Part shown: positions 8,340 to 15,291 of the stretch, one piece after another
Numbering within the stretch: the first letter of the stretch is position 1
Layout: each line of letters starts with the position of its first letter
NCBI GenBank assembly: GCA_029570835.1
Contig: JAKPTX010000117.1
Coordinates: 18,514 to 82,513, forward strand
From: Bacteroidota bacterium
Lineage (GTDB): Bacteria > Bacteroidota > Bacteroidia > Bacteroidales > WCHB1-69
Direction of reading: 5' to 3'
Length of the DNA: 64,000 nt
The notes under the pieces: generated by a model
Databases searched by the model: none
Seen by the model: the letters and a program-made list of their open reading frames with translations, nothing else
Told to the model about the DNA's origin: nothing
Program-made: the position numbers and the translations under genes

Positions 8340-8502
8340 AATTACGAATTACGAATTACGAAACCGAAAATTTTAATTGAACGCGATTATTGTAGGGACA
8401 GGTCGCGACCTGTCCTGGAGTAATGAATAAAAATAACGTCATGGTCGTAGAGACAGGGCATGCCCTGTCTCCATGATGTTGTTGTGCAACAGATTTATTT
8501 TT
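8340..8502 (+). repeat. About 160-bp dispersed repeat with two palindromes, copy B
   Basis: Nearly identical to copy A at 5775: three AATTACG heptads, the 20-bp palindrome at 8396-8415, and a perfect 22-bp palindrome at 8450-8471 whose left half is GAGACAGGGCA. It is followed at 8566-8586 by a separate hairpin GGGCAGGG/CCCTGCCC with a short T-run. Confidence 0.88.
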
Positions 8503-8590
8503 ATGATATATGTTTGACATTCAAGGATTTACGAAGTTGACAATTTAAATAAAACGCAATTGTAGGGGCAGGGCTTGTCCCTGCCCTTTT

Positions 8591-8640
8591 CCAGAGTGGG
8601 GTGATAAAATAACAAAAGTGCGAAATATGATCTGCCCCCC
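8591..8640 (+). repeat. 50-bp core dispersed element, copy 2
   Basis: CCAGAGTGGGG to TCTGCCCCCC, exactly 50 bp, directly after the GGGCAGGG hairpin. Its right half (GCGAAATATGATCTGCCCC) matches copy 5 at 20418, which lies on the opposite strand. Confidence 0.88.
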
Positions 8641-8650
8641 ATTTTTTTGA

Positions 8651-8748
8651 AGGCAGAAATAAGAAGGAAGAAGGTAGAATTAAAGGCGGAATTAAAAAAA
8701 TTCCGCCTTCCGCCTTTTTTCGATTCGTAATTCGTAATTCGTAATTGA
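8651..8748 (+). repeat. Mosaic heptad array, 14 units, leading into a promoter
   Basis: Units AGGCAGA, AATAAGA, AGGAAGA, AGGTAGA, ATTAAAG, GCGGAAT, TAAAAAA, ATTCCGC, CTTCCGC, CTTTTTT, CGATTCG, TAATTCG, TAATTCG, TAATTGA keep one register. The centre is also an inverted repeat (GGCGGAATT / AATTCCGCC), so a hairpin can form. The last TCGTAAT is separated from the -7 box by exactly one heptad (TGATTTG). Confidence 0.92.
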
Positions 8749-8752
8749 TTTG

Positions 8753-8760
8753 TATTTTTG
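8753..8760 (+). promoter_or_regulatory. Putative -7 box of the DUF2779 nuclease gene
   Basis: TATTTTTG lies 30 bases before the ATG at 8791. The region where a -33 element would sit is made of ATTCGTA heptads. Confidence 0.55.
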
Positions 8761-8790
8761 CAAATTAAATCAACTAACCGGTGTGATAGT

Positions 8791-10179
8791 ATGAATATTT
8801 CAAAATCAAGATTCATTGAAAGTCAAAATTGTCCGAAAATATTGTGGTTAAACTTGAACCGTATTGAAGAAAAGGCAGAAGAGACTGAAAGTCAAATTGT
8901 TCGGATGAATATCGGAACTTCGGTGGGTGTCCTGGCACGGGAATATTTTGGGGAGTATGAATTGGTGGACTTTCCGTATGATGAATATTCCAATAAACTC
9001 TCGAAAACACAGGAATTGCTGGAAAAAGATACTGAAATTATTGCCGAAGCTACCTTTCTGACTGATGGAATTTGCTGTAGCGTCGATATTTTACGGAAAA
9101 CTGAAAAGGGTTATGATTTGATAGAAGTGAAAAGTGTCAATAATCTGAAAGGGTATTATCACTACGATATTGCGTTTCAGTATCACGTCCTCAAAAGTTG
9201 CGGATTGAACATTGAACACGCCTACCTCATGCACCTCAACGGAGATTATGTGCGGTGGGGAGAGTTGGATTTACAGCAGCTTTTCAAATTGGATGATGTA
9301 ACGGATTCTGTTATAGCAAAAAATGCAGAGATTACAGATACAGTTAAAATACTGCAAGAAGTTGCAGCTCAGGAACTTGAACCTGAAATTGAAATGGGTA
9401 GTCAGTGTGAAAATTTTGTATATGGAGGATATTGTCCCTATTATGATTATTGCCATCAAAATGAAGAGATTCCCGAAGAGGTTGCAGTTGAAAAGTTTGA
9501 GAGAATCGACAAAGATGAGATTGCCAACTTCCTGGAAAAGTTTTCATATCCAATCTATTTCCTTGATTTTGAGACCTATATGGCGGTAATTCCACCATAC
9601 GACGGACTCAAGCCTTCGGGACAAACACCTTTTCAATATTCATTACATATTTTACACGAAAATGGAGAATTGGAGCATAAAGAGTATCTTGGATATCCCG
9701 ATAGTGACCCGCGCGTTGGGTTAATCAAACAGATTTGTGATGATATTCCTCTAAACGCCTGTGTTGTAGCATATTTTATTCCGTTTGAACGAACTCGCCT
9801 GAAAGAATTGGCCTATTTTGCAGAAAACAGGAATGATTTGCAACATTATGCGGAGCATTTGAACAATATCTGGGAGAATATGATCGATTTGATTGTGCCT
9901 TTCAAAAAAAAATACTACGAAAATGAGGCAATGGAAGGGCGTTCCAGTATCAAATTGGTGTTGCCTGCCCTCTTCCCCGATGACCCCGAATTGAATTACC
10001 ATAATCTTGAAGGAGTTCAAAACGGAACGGATGCGATGACTATTTATCCTTTGTTAACAACCGACAATTACACCCCTGAAGAGATCGAAGTAAAACGCCA
10101 ACAACTTCTAAATTACTGCAAATTAGACACTTACGCCATGGTGAAGATTTTCCAAAAACTCATTCATGTCATCTCTTGA
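8791..10179 (+). CDS. DUF2779 protein: Cas4/RecB-like nuclease fused to RNase H-like exonuclease
   Basis: A 462-aa predicted nucleic-acid nuclease. I start at MNISKSRFIES because that opening is conserved in the family and the -7 box is just upstream. The N-terminal half has a RecB/Cas4-type PD-(D/E)XK pattern (SVDIL ... DLIEVKS). One N-terminal cysteine (SQNCPK) and a later cluster, C-X8-C-X5-C in SQCENFVYGGYCPYYDYC, may bind an Fe-S cluster as in Cas4 and AddB. The C-terminal half begins FLDFETY, the DxE motif of DEDD exonucleases, and ends with YCKLDTYAM, their last motif. No CRISPR array or cas genes are nearby; substrate unknown, with repair or defence both possible. Confidence 0.82.
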   Translation: MNISKSRFIESQNCPKILWLNLNRIEEKAEETESQIVRMNIGTSVGVLAREYFGEYELVDFPYDEYSNKLSKTQELLEKDTEIIAEATFLTDGICCSVDILRKTEKGYDLIEVKSVNNLKGYYHYDIAFQYHVLKSCGLNIEHAYLMHLNGDYVRWGELDLQQLFKLDDVTDSVIAKNAEITDTVKILQEVAAQELEPEIEMGSQCENFVYGGYCPYYDYCHQNEEIPEEVAVEKFERIDKDEIANFLEKFSYPIYFLDFETYMAVIPPYDGLKPSGQTPFQYSLHILHENGELEHKEYLGYPDSDPRVGLIKQICDDIPLNACVVAYFIPFERTRLKELAYFAENRNDLQHYAEHLNNIWENMIDLIVPFKKKYYENEAMEGRSSIKLVLPALFPDDPELNYHNLEGVQNGTDAMTIYPLLTTDNYTPEEIEVKRQQLLNYCKLDTYAMVKIFQKLIHVIS

Positions 10180-10201
10180 ACAATTAGTAAAATATCTGAA
10201 A

Positions 10202-11032
10202 ATGAAACAATTATCATATCTATTGCTGGCTTTGTTTATTTTGACGAGTTGCTCAAATAACAAAGTATCAACTTCTAATCAAGTTGACAATTTAAAACAA
10301 CACTTTATTCCCATCCTCAACGGGGTTTGGGTTTTGACGGATTACATCGAAGAAATTGAAAAAACGCAATCACCTTTAAAGGCATCCGATAAATTAAATG
10401 GTATCGTTGCTATGGATATTGATGAAAATATGCAATCGGATACTATTTTTGTCGGAATCAGTATCAACAATCATGAAGGGTACAACTTTACGACTTATTT
10501 TGTGCAAGGACAAAACTCAACCAGCCTGAAAACTAACATTCCGGATTACGATGAAGAGAGTAATTATTTTGAATTGGGTTATGAAACCGGGAATAATCAA
10601 ACCTTTTTAGTTCTTTATCACTACAACAAAAACAATCAACTGATTGACAAAAAAGAGTTTACGAAAGTCTCTGACAAAGTACAAAATAGTGATGTTTCCC
10701 GAGGATTGCAATATATCGTAAACAAGAAATTATTCTCAGGCAATTATCTATCGATTGACAGCAAAAACTCCACCGGAAAAGTCAAATTCAACAGTGACGG
10801 CTCTTTGACCGGCTTCCCGGACTTCAAAACTTATTATGTGATAACCGATTTTTTGGGAGGACCCGTGGCTACTTTTGACGAAATTATATTCAATTTATAC
10901 GAAGAAAACTCAAAAGGTTTCGCTTTCAAAATCGATGGTGACACAACATTTTTATACAGCACAACCGGTGATGAGGATAAAGGAGAACCTCTGCAAATTG
11001 ATAAAGTACAATATAGACTTGCGAGACAATGA
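10202..11032 (+). CDS. Hypothetical lipoprotein (276 aa)
   Basis: Not recognised. The track start at 10166 is inside the preceding gene's end; the ATG of MKQLSYLLLALFILTSCSNN gives a proper lipoprotein signal, with the lipobox LTSC, 22 bp after the nuclease stop. The mature part begins with a conserved-looking ILNGVWVLTDYIEEI segment followed by a beta-rich region, reminiscent of lipocalin-like secreted lipoproteins, but this is only an impression. It probably shares the nuclease transcript and is followed after 7 bp by a membrane protein gene. Confidence 0.72.
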   Translation: MKQLSYLLLALFILTSCSNNKVSTSNQVDNLKQHFIPILNGVWVLTDYIEEIEKTQSPLKASDKLNGIVAMDIDENMQSDTIFVGISINNHEGYNFTTYFVQGQNSTSLKTNIPDYDEESNYFELGYETGNNQTFLVLYHYNKNNQLIDKKEFTKVSDKVQNSDVSRGLQYIVNKKLFSGNYLSIDSKNSTGKVKFNSDGSLTGFPDFKTYYVITDFLGGPVATFDEIIFNLYEENSKGFAFKIDGDTTFLYSTTGDEDKGEPLQIDKVQYRLARQ

Positions 11033-11039
11033 TCCAACA

Positions 11040-11489
11040 ATGAAAAACATAAAAAAAATATTTCACAGGCTCAGTTATCTGCAATATCCTTTGCTGTTGG
11101 CAGCCTTTTATTTCCTTATAAAGCCACTATTCAAAGGATTTGATTACCTTTCTGCAAATCCTGAATATCTTTTCAATACATACAGTAATGCACTCATACT
11201 ATTTGGAGTAACCCTTAGTTTTTCAGCTCTGCAAGACCCTTCCAGAACATCGCTGCGGTTTGAAAAGAAAATTTGGGAAAATCCCAAAAAAGCGAAACTG
11301 CTTTTAAGTATCACCCTGATCACTACTCTCATCTTTTTTACGGCAGGATTACTTGGATTTTGGATGTCCGGCAGTTCTCAAAAGGAGTTTGCTTTGGGTT
11401 CCATAGTATTAGGCATCGGACTTTTAGGCTATTTGAAATTTCAAATAGAACTGTTTGAAACTCACAAAGGAAAAGCATCAGAGGAATAA
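11040..11489 (+). CDS. Small membrane protein of unknown function (149 aa)
   Basis: The track gives a longer ORF from 10875 that runs antiparallel in frame to the previous gene; the plausible start is MKNIKKIFHRLSYLQYP at 11040, 7 bp after that gene. Four predicted membrane helices are visible (around PLLLAAFYFLI, NALILFGVTLSF, LLLSITLITTLIFFTAGLLGF and LGSIVLGIGLLGY). A cytoplasmic loop contains LRFEKKIWENPKK. The C-terminus is charged. No family is recognised. Confidence 0.7.
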   Translation: MKNIKKIFHRLSYLQYPLLLAAFYFLIKPLFKGFDYLSANPEYLFNTYSNALILFGVTLSFSALQDPSRTSLRFEKKIWENPKKAKLLLSITLITTLIFFTAGLLGFWMSGSSQKEFALGSIVLGIGLLGYLKFQIELFETHKGKASEE

Positions 11490-11500
11490 GGATCTTAACG

Positions 11501-11591
11501 AAGGCGGAGGGCGGAAGGCGGAATCCAATTACGAATTACGTTTTGAACTATCACGGAATCAATTCTAAATTCTAAATTCTAATTTCTAAAT
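11501..11591 (+). repeat. Mosaic heptad array, 13 units
   Basis: AAGGCGG, AGGGCGG, AAGGCGG, AATCCAA, TTACGAA, TTACGTT, three less regular units, then four TCTAAAT/TCTAATT units, all in the same 7-bp register, start 12 bp after the membrane protein stop. Confidence 0.8.
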
Positions 11592-11592
11592 T

Positions 11593-11676
11593 TACAATCA
11601 TGTCACCCCTACGGGGTTATTTGGGCTCTTGGGGTCAACATTTTGCTACAATCATGTCACCCCTACGGGGTTATTT
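11593..11676 (+). repeat. Two direct copies of a GTCACCCC-TACGGGG hairpin repeat
   Basis: A 30-bp unit containing ATCATGTCACCCCTACGGGG occurs at 11593-11622 and 11647-11676, spaced 54 bp apart. The CCCC/GGGG arms form a small hairpin. Inverted relatives occur at 55155 and, degenerate, near 55408. This resembles an intergenic repeat common in Bacteroidota genomes. Confidence 0.8.
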
Positions 11677-11753
11677 AAAAGTCGGAAGGCGAAAGTTTTT
11701 GCTATAAATTGAAAATGGTTAAACATCTAATTTATTTCATTGATATTCAAATA

Positions 11754-11844
11754 ATTCCGAAATCCGAAATCCGAAATTATGTTTATTCCGCCTTCCGCCC
11801 TCCGCCTTCCGCCTTTTTTCGATTCGTAATTCGTAATTCGTAAT
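11754..11844 (+). repeat. Mosaic heptad array, 13 units, leading into a promoter
   Basis: ATTCCGA, two AATCCGA, AATTATG, TTTATTC, four CGCC(T/C)T(C/T) units, TTTCGAT and three TCGTAAT units in unbroken register. The first part is homologous to the array at 13576, which has one more AATCCGA. A single heptad (TGTTTGG) separates the last TCGTAAT from the -7 box. Confidence 0.92.
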
Positions 11845-11851
11845 TGTTTGG

Positions 11852-11859
11852 TATTTTTG
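11852..11859 (+). promoter_or_regulatory. Putative -7 box of the DUF6249/sigma operon
   Basis: TATTTTTG follows the heptad array in register; the leader to the ATG at 11929 would be about 65 nt. Confidence 0.55.
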
Positions 11860-11928
11860 TAACCAAAAGGGAATTGGTGTTGTCTTATGGGTACAAATAG
11901 ATTATTCACTTAACAAAAAAACAAAATT

Positions 11929-12315
11929 ATGTTAGTAGCAGTTATCGCTATTATTTGCGTTGTCGGTTTACCGATAGGATTTGGAATGTATTTGGGGTTA
12001 ACAGCCATTAGAGCTGAACACAAAGAACGTATGAATTTGATTAATCAAGGTATTATTCCTCCGGAAAAAATTAAAAGAAAAGCCACTCCCAATCAATTTG
12101 TATCACTTCGGAATGGAATTGTTCTCGTTGCACTCGGAATCGGAATTATTCTAGGATTTTTATGTTCTGAAAAGATGGCTATACCTCAATACAATAAATT
12201 TTGGATTATTGCCGCAAGTATCGTGTTCTTTCTCGGATTAGGCTATTTGAGCTACTTTTTGATTACACGAAAAATGCCTGATGCACAACAAAAAGAGGAA
12301 GTAAAACAAGAATAA
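11929..12315 (+). CDS. DUF6249-like membrane protein
   Basis: A 128-aa protein with an N-terminal helix (LVAVIAIICVVGLPIGFGMYLGL), a short charged segment with KERMNLINQGIIPPEK, then two helices (GIVLVALGIGIILGFL and FWIIAASIVFFLGLGYLSYFL) and a basic-acidic tail. The helix, NLI..GI(I/D)PPE loop, two-helix layout fits DUF6249 proteins, which in Bacteroidota often precede an ECF sigma factor gene. It heads a three-gene operon; the sigma gene begins 11 bp downstream. It may act with the putative anti-sigma protein at the inner membrane, which is inference from order alone. Confidence 0.78.
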   Translation: MLVAVIAIICVVGLPIGFGMYLGLTAIRAEHKERMNLINQGIIPPEKIKRKATPNQFVSLRNGIVLVALGIGIILGFLCSEKMAIPQYNKFWIIAASIVFFLGLGYLSYFLITRKMPDAQQKEEVKQE

Positions 12316-12325
12316 TCCGCTTTGA

Positions 12326-12892
12326 ATGAACGAAAAAGAGCAAATACAGCAAGTGCTTTCGGGCAACACGTTCGCATTCAGCTATTTTGTTGAAACCTAT
12401 CAAGATATGGCGATGACAATCGCCTATCGCATTTGTAGAAACAGGCAAAACGCGGAGGATATAGTGCAGGATAGTTTTGTAAAAGCATACCGCTACTTAC
12501 ACACTTTCAGAAGTGATGCCAAATTTTCGTCCTGGTTTTATCGCATTGTTTACAATACAGCAGTTTCGTACACTAAAACAAAAATGTGGGTCAACGATTC
12601 TGACATAGAACTCACAGAAATTCAGGAAGAAAATGTCGACTACAATATAGAAACTCAGATTCTTGCCACTGAACGAACTGAAATAGTGCAAAACGTGTTA
12701 AATCAAATGCAGAAAGGTGATGCGTTGCTGCTTACTTTGTATTATATGGAAGATAACTCGATCAAAGATATTGTAAAAATTACAGGACTCAACGAATCCA
12801 ATGTAAAAGTGAAACTATTTCGTGCCCGAAACCGATTTAAAGAGATGATTCTCAAATCAAATGAGTTGAAACTCATTGTATCCACAAAATAA
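12326..12892 (+). CDS. ECF-subfamily RNA polymerase sigma factor
   Basis: A 188-aa alternative sigma factor. Region 2 is clear: AFSYFVETYQDMAMTIAYRI followed by NAEDIVQDSFVKAYRYL and FSSWFYRIVYNTA. Region 4 shows the helix-turn-helix GDALLLTLYYMEDNSIKDI and LNESNVKVKLFRARNRFKE. No extra C-terminal domain is present. It is encoded between a DUF6249-like membrane protein and a small two-helix membrane protein that probably holds it inactive. Which genes it controls cannot be told from the sequence. Confidence 0.92.
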   Translation: MNEKEQIQQVLSGNTFAFSYFVETYQDMAMTIAYRICRNRQNAEDIVQDSFVKAYRYLHTFRSDAKFSSWFYRIVYNTAVSYTKTKMWVNDSDIELTEIQEENVDYNIETQILATERTEIVQNVLNQMQKGDALLLTLYYMEDNSIKDIVKITGLNESNVKVKLFRARNRFKEMILKSNELKLIVSTK

Positions 12893-12903
12893 AAACCAAA
12901 ACG

Positions 12904-13272
12904 ATGAACAAGAAAAATAACATAGATCCCGAAGATGAATTGATCCGCCAATTGATGCGGTCAGCAAAAGAACAGGCACCTGAAAATTTGAAATACCGGA
13001 TTATGCAACAGATTAATACTGAAAATGCATTAACCCCAAAACCCGCTCCAATAAAAAAACGGACAGAAAATGTACTGAGAGATTTTATTGGTATTTTTGG
13101 CACCATGTACGCTTTGCTGGCATTACTCACCGGTATCGCATATCTGTCGAAAGATGAAAATTTTTTGCTGTCGCCTGAATTTATAGGTGTTGTGCTGTTG
13201 GTCACTGTGGTTGCCTCAACATTTTGGTTTTTTACGCGATTGGATGAAAAAATTCGACAAAAACAGAAATAG
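12904..13272 (+). CDS. Putative membrane anti-sigma factor (122 aa)
   Basis: The cytoplasmic N-terminal ~60 residues (DELIRQLMRSAKEQAPENLKYRIM) resemble the short sigma-binding region of small Bacteroidota anti-sigma proteins, where a P.N...I/L motif precedes the membrane. Two helices follow (GIFGTMYALLALLTGIAYL and FIGVVLLVTVVASTFWFF) with a basic tail. It starts 12 bp after the sigma gene, the standard place for its regulator. The role is inferred from position and topology; no zinc-binding HxxxCxxC motif is present. Confidence 0.7.
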   Translation: MNKKNNIDPEDELIRQLMRSAKEQAPENLKYRIMQQINTENALTPKPAPIKKRTENVLRDFIGIFGTMYALLALLTGIAYLSKDENFLLSPEFIGVVLLVTVVASTFWFFTRLDEKIRQKQK

Positions 13273-13276
13273 GAAA

Positions 13277-13400
13277 AATTACGAATTACGAAACCGAAAA
13301 TTTTAATTGAACGCGATTATTGAAGGGACAGGTCGCGACCTGTCCTAGAATAATGAATAAAAATAACGTCATGGTCGTAGAGACAGGGCTTGTCCCTGCC
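13277..13400 (+). repeat. Dispersed palindromic repeat, copy C (chimeric)
   Basis: Starts like copies A and B but with two AATTACG units instead of three, keeps the 20-bp palindrome with flanking changes, then inside the second palindrome switches after GACAGGGC to the TTGTCCCTGCCC hairpin that in copy B lies about 100 bp further on. The switch point falls in the shared CAGGGC. Confidence 0.85.
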
Positions 13401-13405
13401 CTTTT

Positions 13406-13501
13406 CCAGAGTGGGGAAACAACCACCCCGCCCTTCGGGCACCCCTCCTTCCCGAGGAGGGGAGTTGAAATAACCAGAGAGTGATGCCTATTCTGCCCCC
13501 C
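13406..13501 (+). repeat. 50-bp core element, copy 3, with 46-bp nested insertion
   Basis: Same ends as other copies (CCAGAGTGGGG and TCTGCCCCCC) but 96 bp long. The extra DNA after the left end contains hairpins GCCC-TTC-GGGC and CCCTCC/GGAGGG typical of another Bacteroidota intergenic repeat; the remaining part (GAAATAAC...) matches other copies. Confidence 0.82.
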
Positions 13502-13575
13502 ATTTTTTTATTTCCAAAATAATATATATAATTAAATATCAACGGGTTATATTAAATAAAGACCTCAACACCAAA

Positions 13576-13673
13576 ATTCCGAAATCCGAAATCCGAAATC
13601 CGAAATTATGTTTGAATCCGCCCTCCGCCTTCAAGAAATTCTAAATTCTAAAATCTAAATTCTAAATTTTTAA
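13576..13673 (+). repeat. Mosaic heptad array, 14 units, leading into a promoter
   Basis: ATTCCGA, three AATCCGA, AATTATG, TTTGAAT, two CCGCC(C/T)T units, CAAGAAA, four (T/A)TCTAAA units and TTTTTAA in one register, two bases before the -7 box at 13676. Confidence 0.92.
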
Positions 13674-13675
13674 TG

Positions 13676-13683
13676 TATATTTG
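13676..13683 (+). promoter_or_regulatory. Putative -7 box of the radical SAM gene
   Basis: TATATTTG lies 40 bases before the ATG at 13724, with TTCTAAA heptads where a -33 box would be. Confidence 0.5.
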
Positions 13684-13723
13684 TTGCGTGAATTAGATAG
13701 CGGACAACCATAAAACAAACCCA

Positions 13724-15112
13724 ATGAAAGTCGGATTAATTTTCCCCAATAAAGACAGAAAAGACAAAACTATCCATGTCGGATTGGGATATCTCGCTTC
13801 TTATGCAAGATTGGAACATCCGGAGATTGAATTTTCATTGTTGGATACCAGAGTTGCCACGAAAAAGGAAACCAAAAAGTTTTATCAGACTGATTTTGAT
13901 TTGATTGGTATTACTGTTTTATCTCCCGTTTATTACGAGGTTATCGAAGTTTTTAATTTCATACGCACAAACAAGCCCGATACTCCAATCTGTTTGGGAG
14001 GTCCTTATGTAACAACAATCATGAAGGAAGTTTTTGAGGATACTCCGGCTGATTTTGCTGTGTATGGAGAGGGTGAAATCACATTCTCACAATTGCTGAG
14101 CCATCTGAAAGGTAAAATGCCAATAGAAGAAATTGAAGGTATCATGTATCAAAAAGATGGAGCAATAGTAACTAATCCGCCACGAGACCAAATTGAGGAT
14201 TTAGACTCCATACCTTATCCTGCCTACGACCTGTTTAAGATGGACAGATATCCTATGCATCGTCTTGTATCCAGCAGAGGATGTCCGTACAAATGTGTAT
14301 TTTGTAATTCATCATCTATTTGGTTGGGGAAATGGAGAAAACGAGACCCTGAAAAAGTGGTTGATGAGATTGAGTATCTGATCAAGAATTACAAAAAGAA
14401 AACGGTCTTTTTTAATGACAACAGCTTTAATGTTGACCTAAAAAGAGTTGAAACTTTCTGCCATACGATATTGGAAAGAAATTTGAAAATTCTTTGGTCT
14501 ACTCCTGTACGGGTTGAAATTATCACCAGTGAGATTGCTCAGTTAATGAAAAAGTCCGGCTGTTATAATGTTGGAATTGGCATTGAATCTGCCAATAACT
14601 CCATTTTGGAAAATATGCAGAAAAAAAACAGTATTGAAGCGATTCAAAAAGGGATTCGGATTTTCAAAGATGCCGGAATTGAAGTACTGGGACAGTTCGT
14701 CATTGGCAGTCCCGGTGATACATACGAAACGGTTAAGGAATCGATTGAATTTGCTAAGAATTCAGAGTTGGATTTCGTCATGTTTTATTCTATTTTACCC
14801 TTTAAAGGAACGGCTCAGTGGGATTATGTTTTGAAGCACGGAACACTTTATAATGAGAAAATTCACGAGTATCATTCGATAAAACCCAGGATTGTTTTTG
14901 AAACCCCTGAATTCCCATACGCTGACAGATTAAAGGCAATAAACCTGGCAAAAAAGGAAGGATATTATTCTGATTCAAATGATAGAAATCTATTTTTTGA
15001 TATCGGTAAAGATTTAGCAACCAAAATACAACAAATTCTACCTCACAGCATAGCAGAAAAACTCTATATTGCCATGAAAAACATTTACAGAAGAAGATTG
15101 AGAAAAAGCTGA
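13724..15112 (+). CDS. B12-binding radical SAM protein
   Basis: A 462-aa protein with an N-terminal cobalamin-binding-like domain (VGLIFPNKDRKDK, LGYLASYARLEHP, GLGGPYVTT region, VYGEGEITF) and a radical SAM domain whose 4Fe-4S motif CPYKCVFC (CxxxCxxC) lies near residue 190. FFNDNSFNVD and GIGIESANNSILENMQKK are typical radical SAM strand motifs. It belongs to the broad COG1032 group, which includes methyltransferases and oxidoreductases acting on lipids, hopanoids or antibiotics; the substrate cannot be assigned. The C-terminal ~90 residues are basic and end RRRLRKS. The gene stands alone between repeat regions. Confidence 0.86.
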   Translation: MKVGLIFPNKDRKDKTIHVGLGYLASYARLEHPEIEFSLLDTRVATKKETKKFYQTDFDLIGITVLSPVYYEVIEVFNFIRTNKPDTPICLGGPYVTTIMKEVFEDTPADFAVYGEGEITFSQLLSHLKGKMPIEEIEGIMYQKDGAIVTNPPRDQIEDLDSIPYPAYDLFKMDRYPMHRLVSSRGCPYKCVFCNSSSIWLGKWRKRDPEKVVDEIEYLIKNYKKKTVFFNDNSFNVDLKRVETFCHTILERNLKILWSTPVRVEIITSEIAQLMKKSGCYNVGIGIESANNSILENMQKKNSIEAIQKGIRIFKDAGIEVLGQFVIGSPGDTYETVKESIEFAKNSELDFVMFYSILPFKGTAQWDYVLKHGTLYNEKIHEYHSIKPRIVFETPEFPYADRLKAINLAKKEGYYSDSNDRNLFFDIGKDLATKIQQILPHSIAEKLYIAMKNIYRRRLRKS

Positions 15113-15187
15113 ATAGGACTGCATATTTAAAACGAATCGTAAAAAACAAAAAAAATCCGAAATAGTACGAATTTGAGTGTCAGATTA

Positions 15188-15240
15188 ATTCTAAATTCTA
15201 ATTTCTAAATTTAGGAATCGTAATTCGTAATTCGTAATTG
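15188..15240 (+). repeat. Mosaic heptad array, 7 units, leading into a promoter
   Basis: Two ATTCTAA, TTTCTAA, ATTTAGG, AATCGTA and two ATTCGTA units in one register; one heptad (TGTTTCG) separates the last TCGTAAT from the -7 box, the same junction as at 8753 and 11852. Confidence 0.88.
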
Positions 15241-15245
15241 TTTCG

Positions 15246-15253
15246 TATATTTG
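15246..15253 (+). promoter_or_regulatory. Putative -7 box of the 184-aa membrane protein gene
   Basis: TATATTTG lies 38 bases before the ATG at 15292. Confidence 0.5.
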
Positions 15254-15291
15254 TACCGTGAATAAAATCTTGCCACTAAATTAAAATAGAC

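Noticed and set aside
8529-8816. Minus-strand 95-aa ORF across the repeat region before the nuclease gene
   Set aside because: It is made of repeat DNA (heptads, hairpin, 50-bp element) and overlaps the promoter and start of the nuclease gene.
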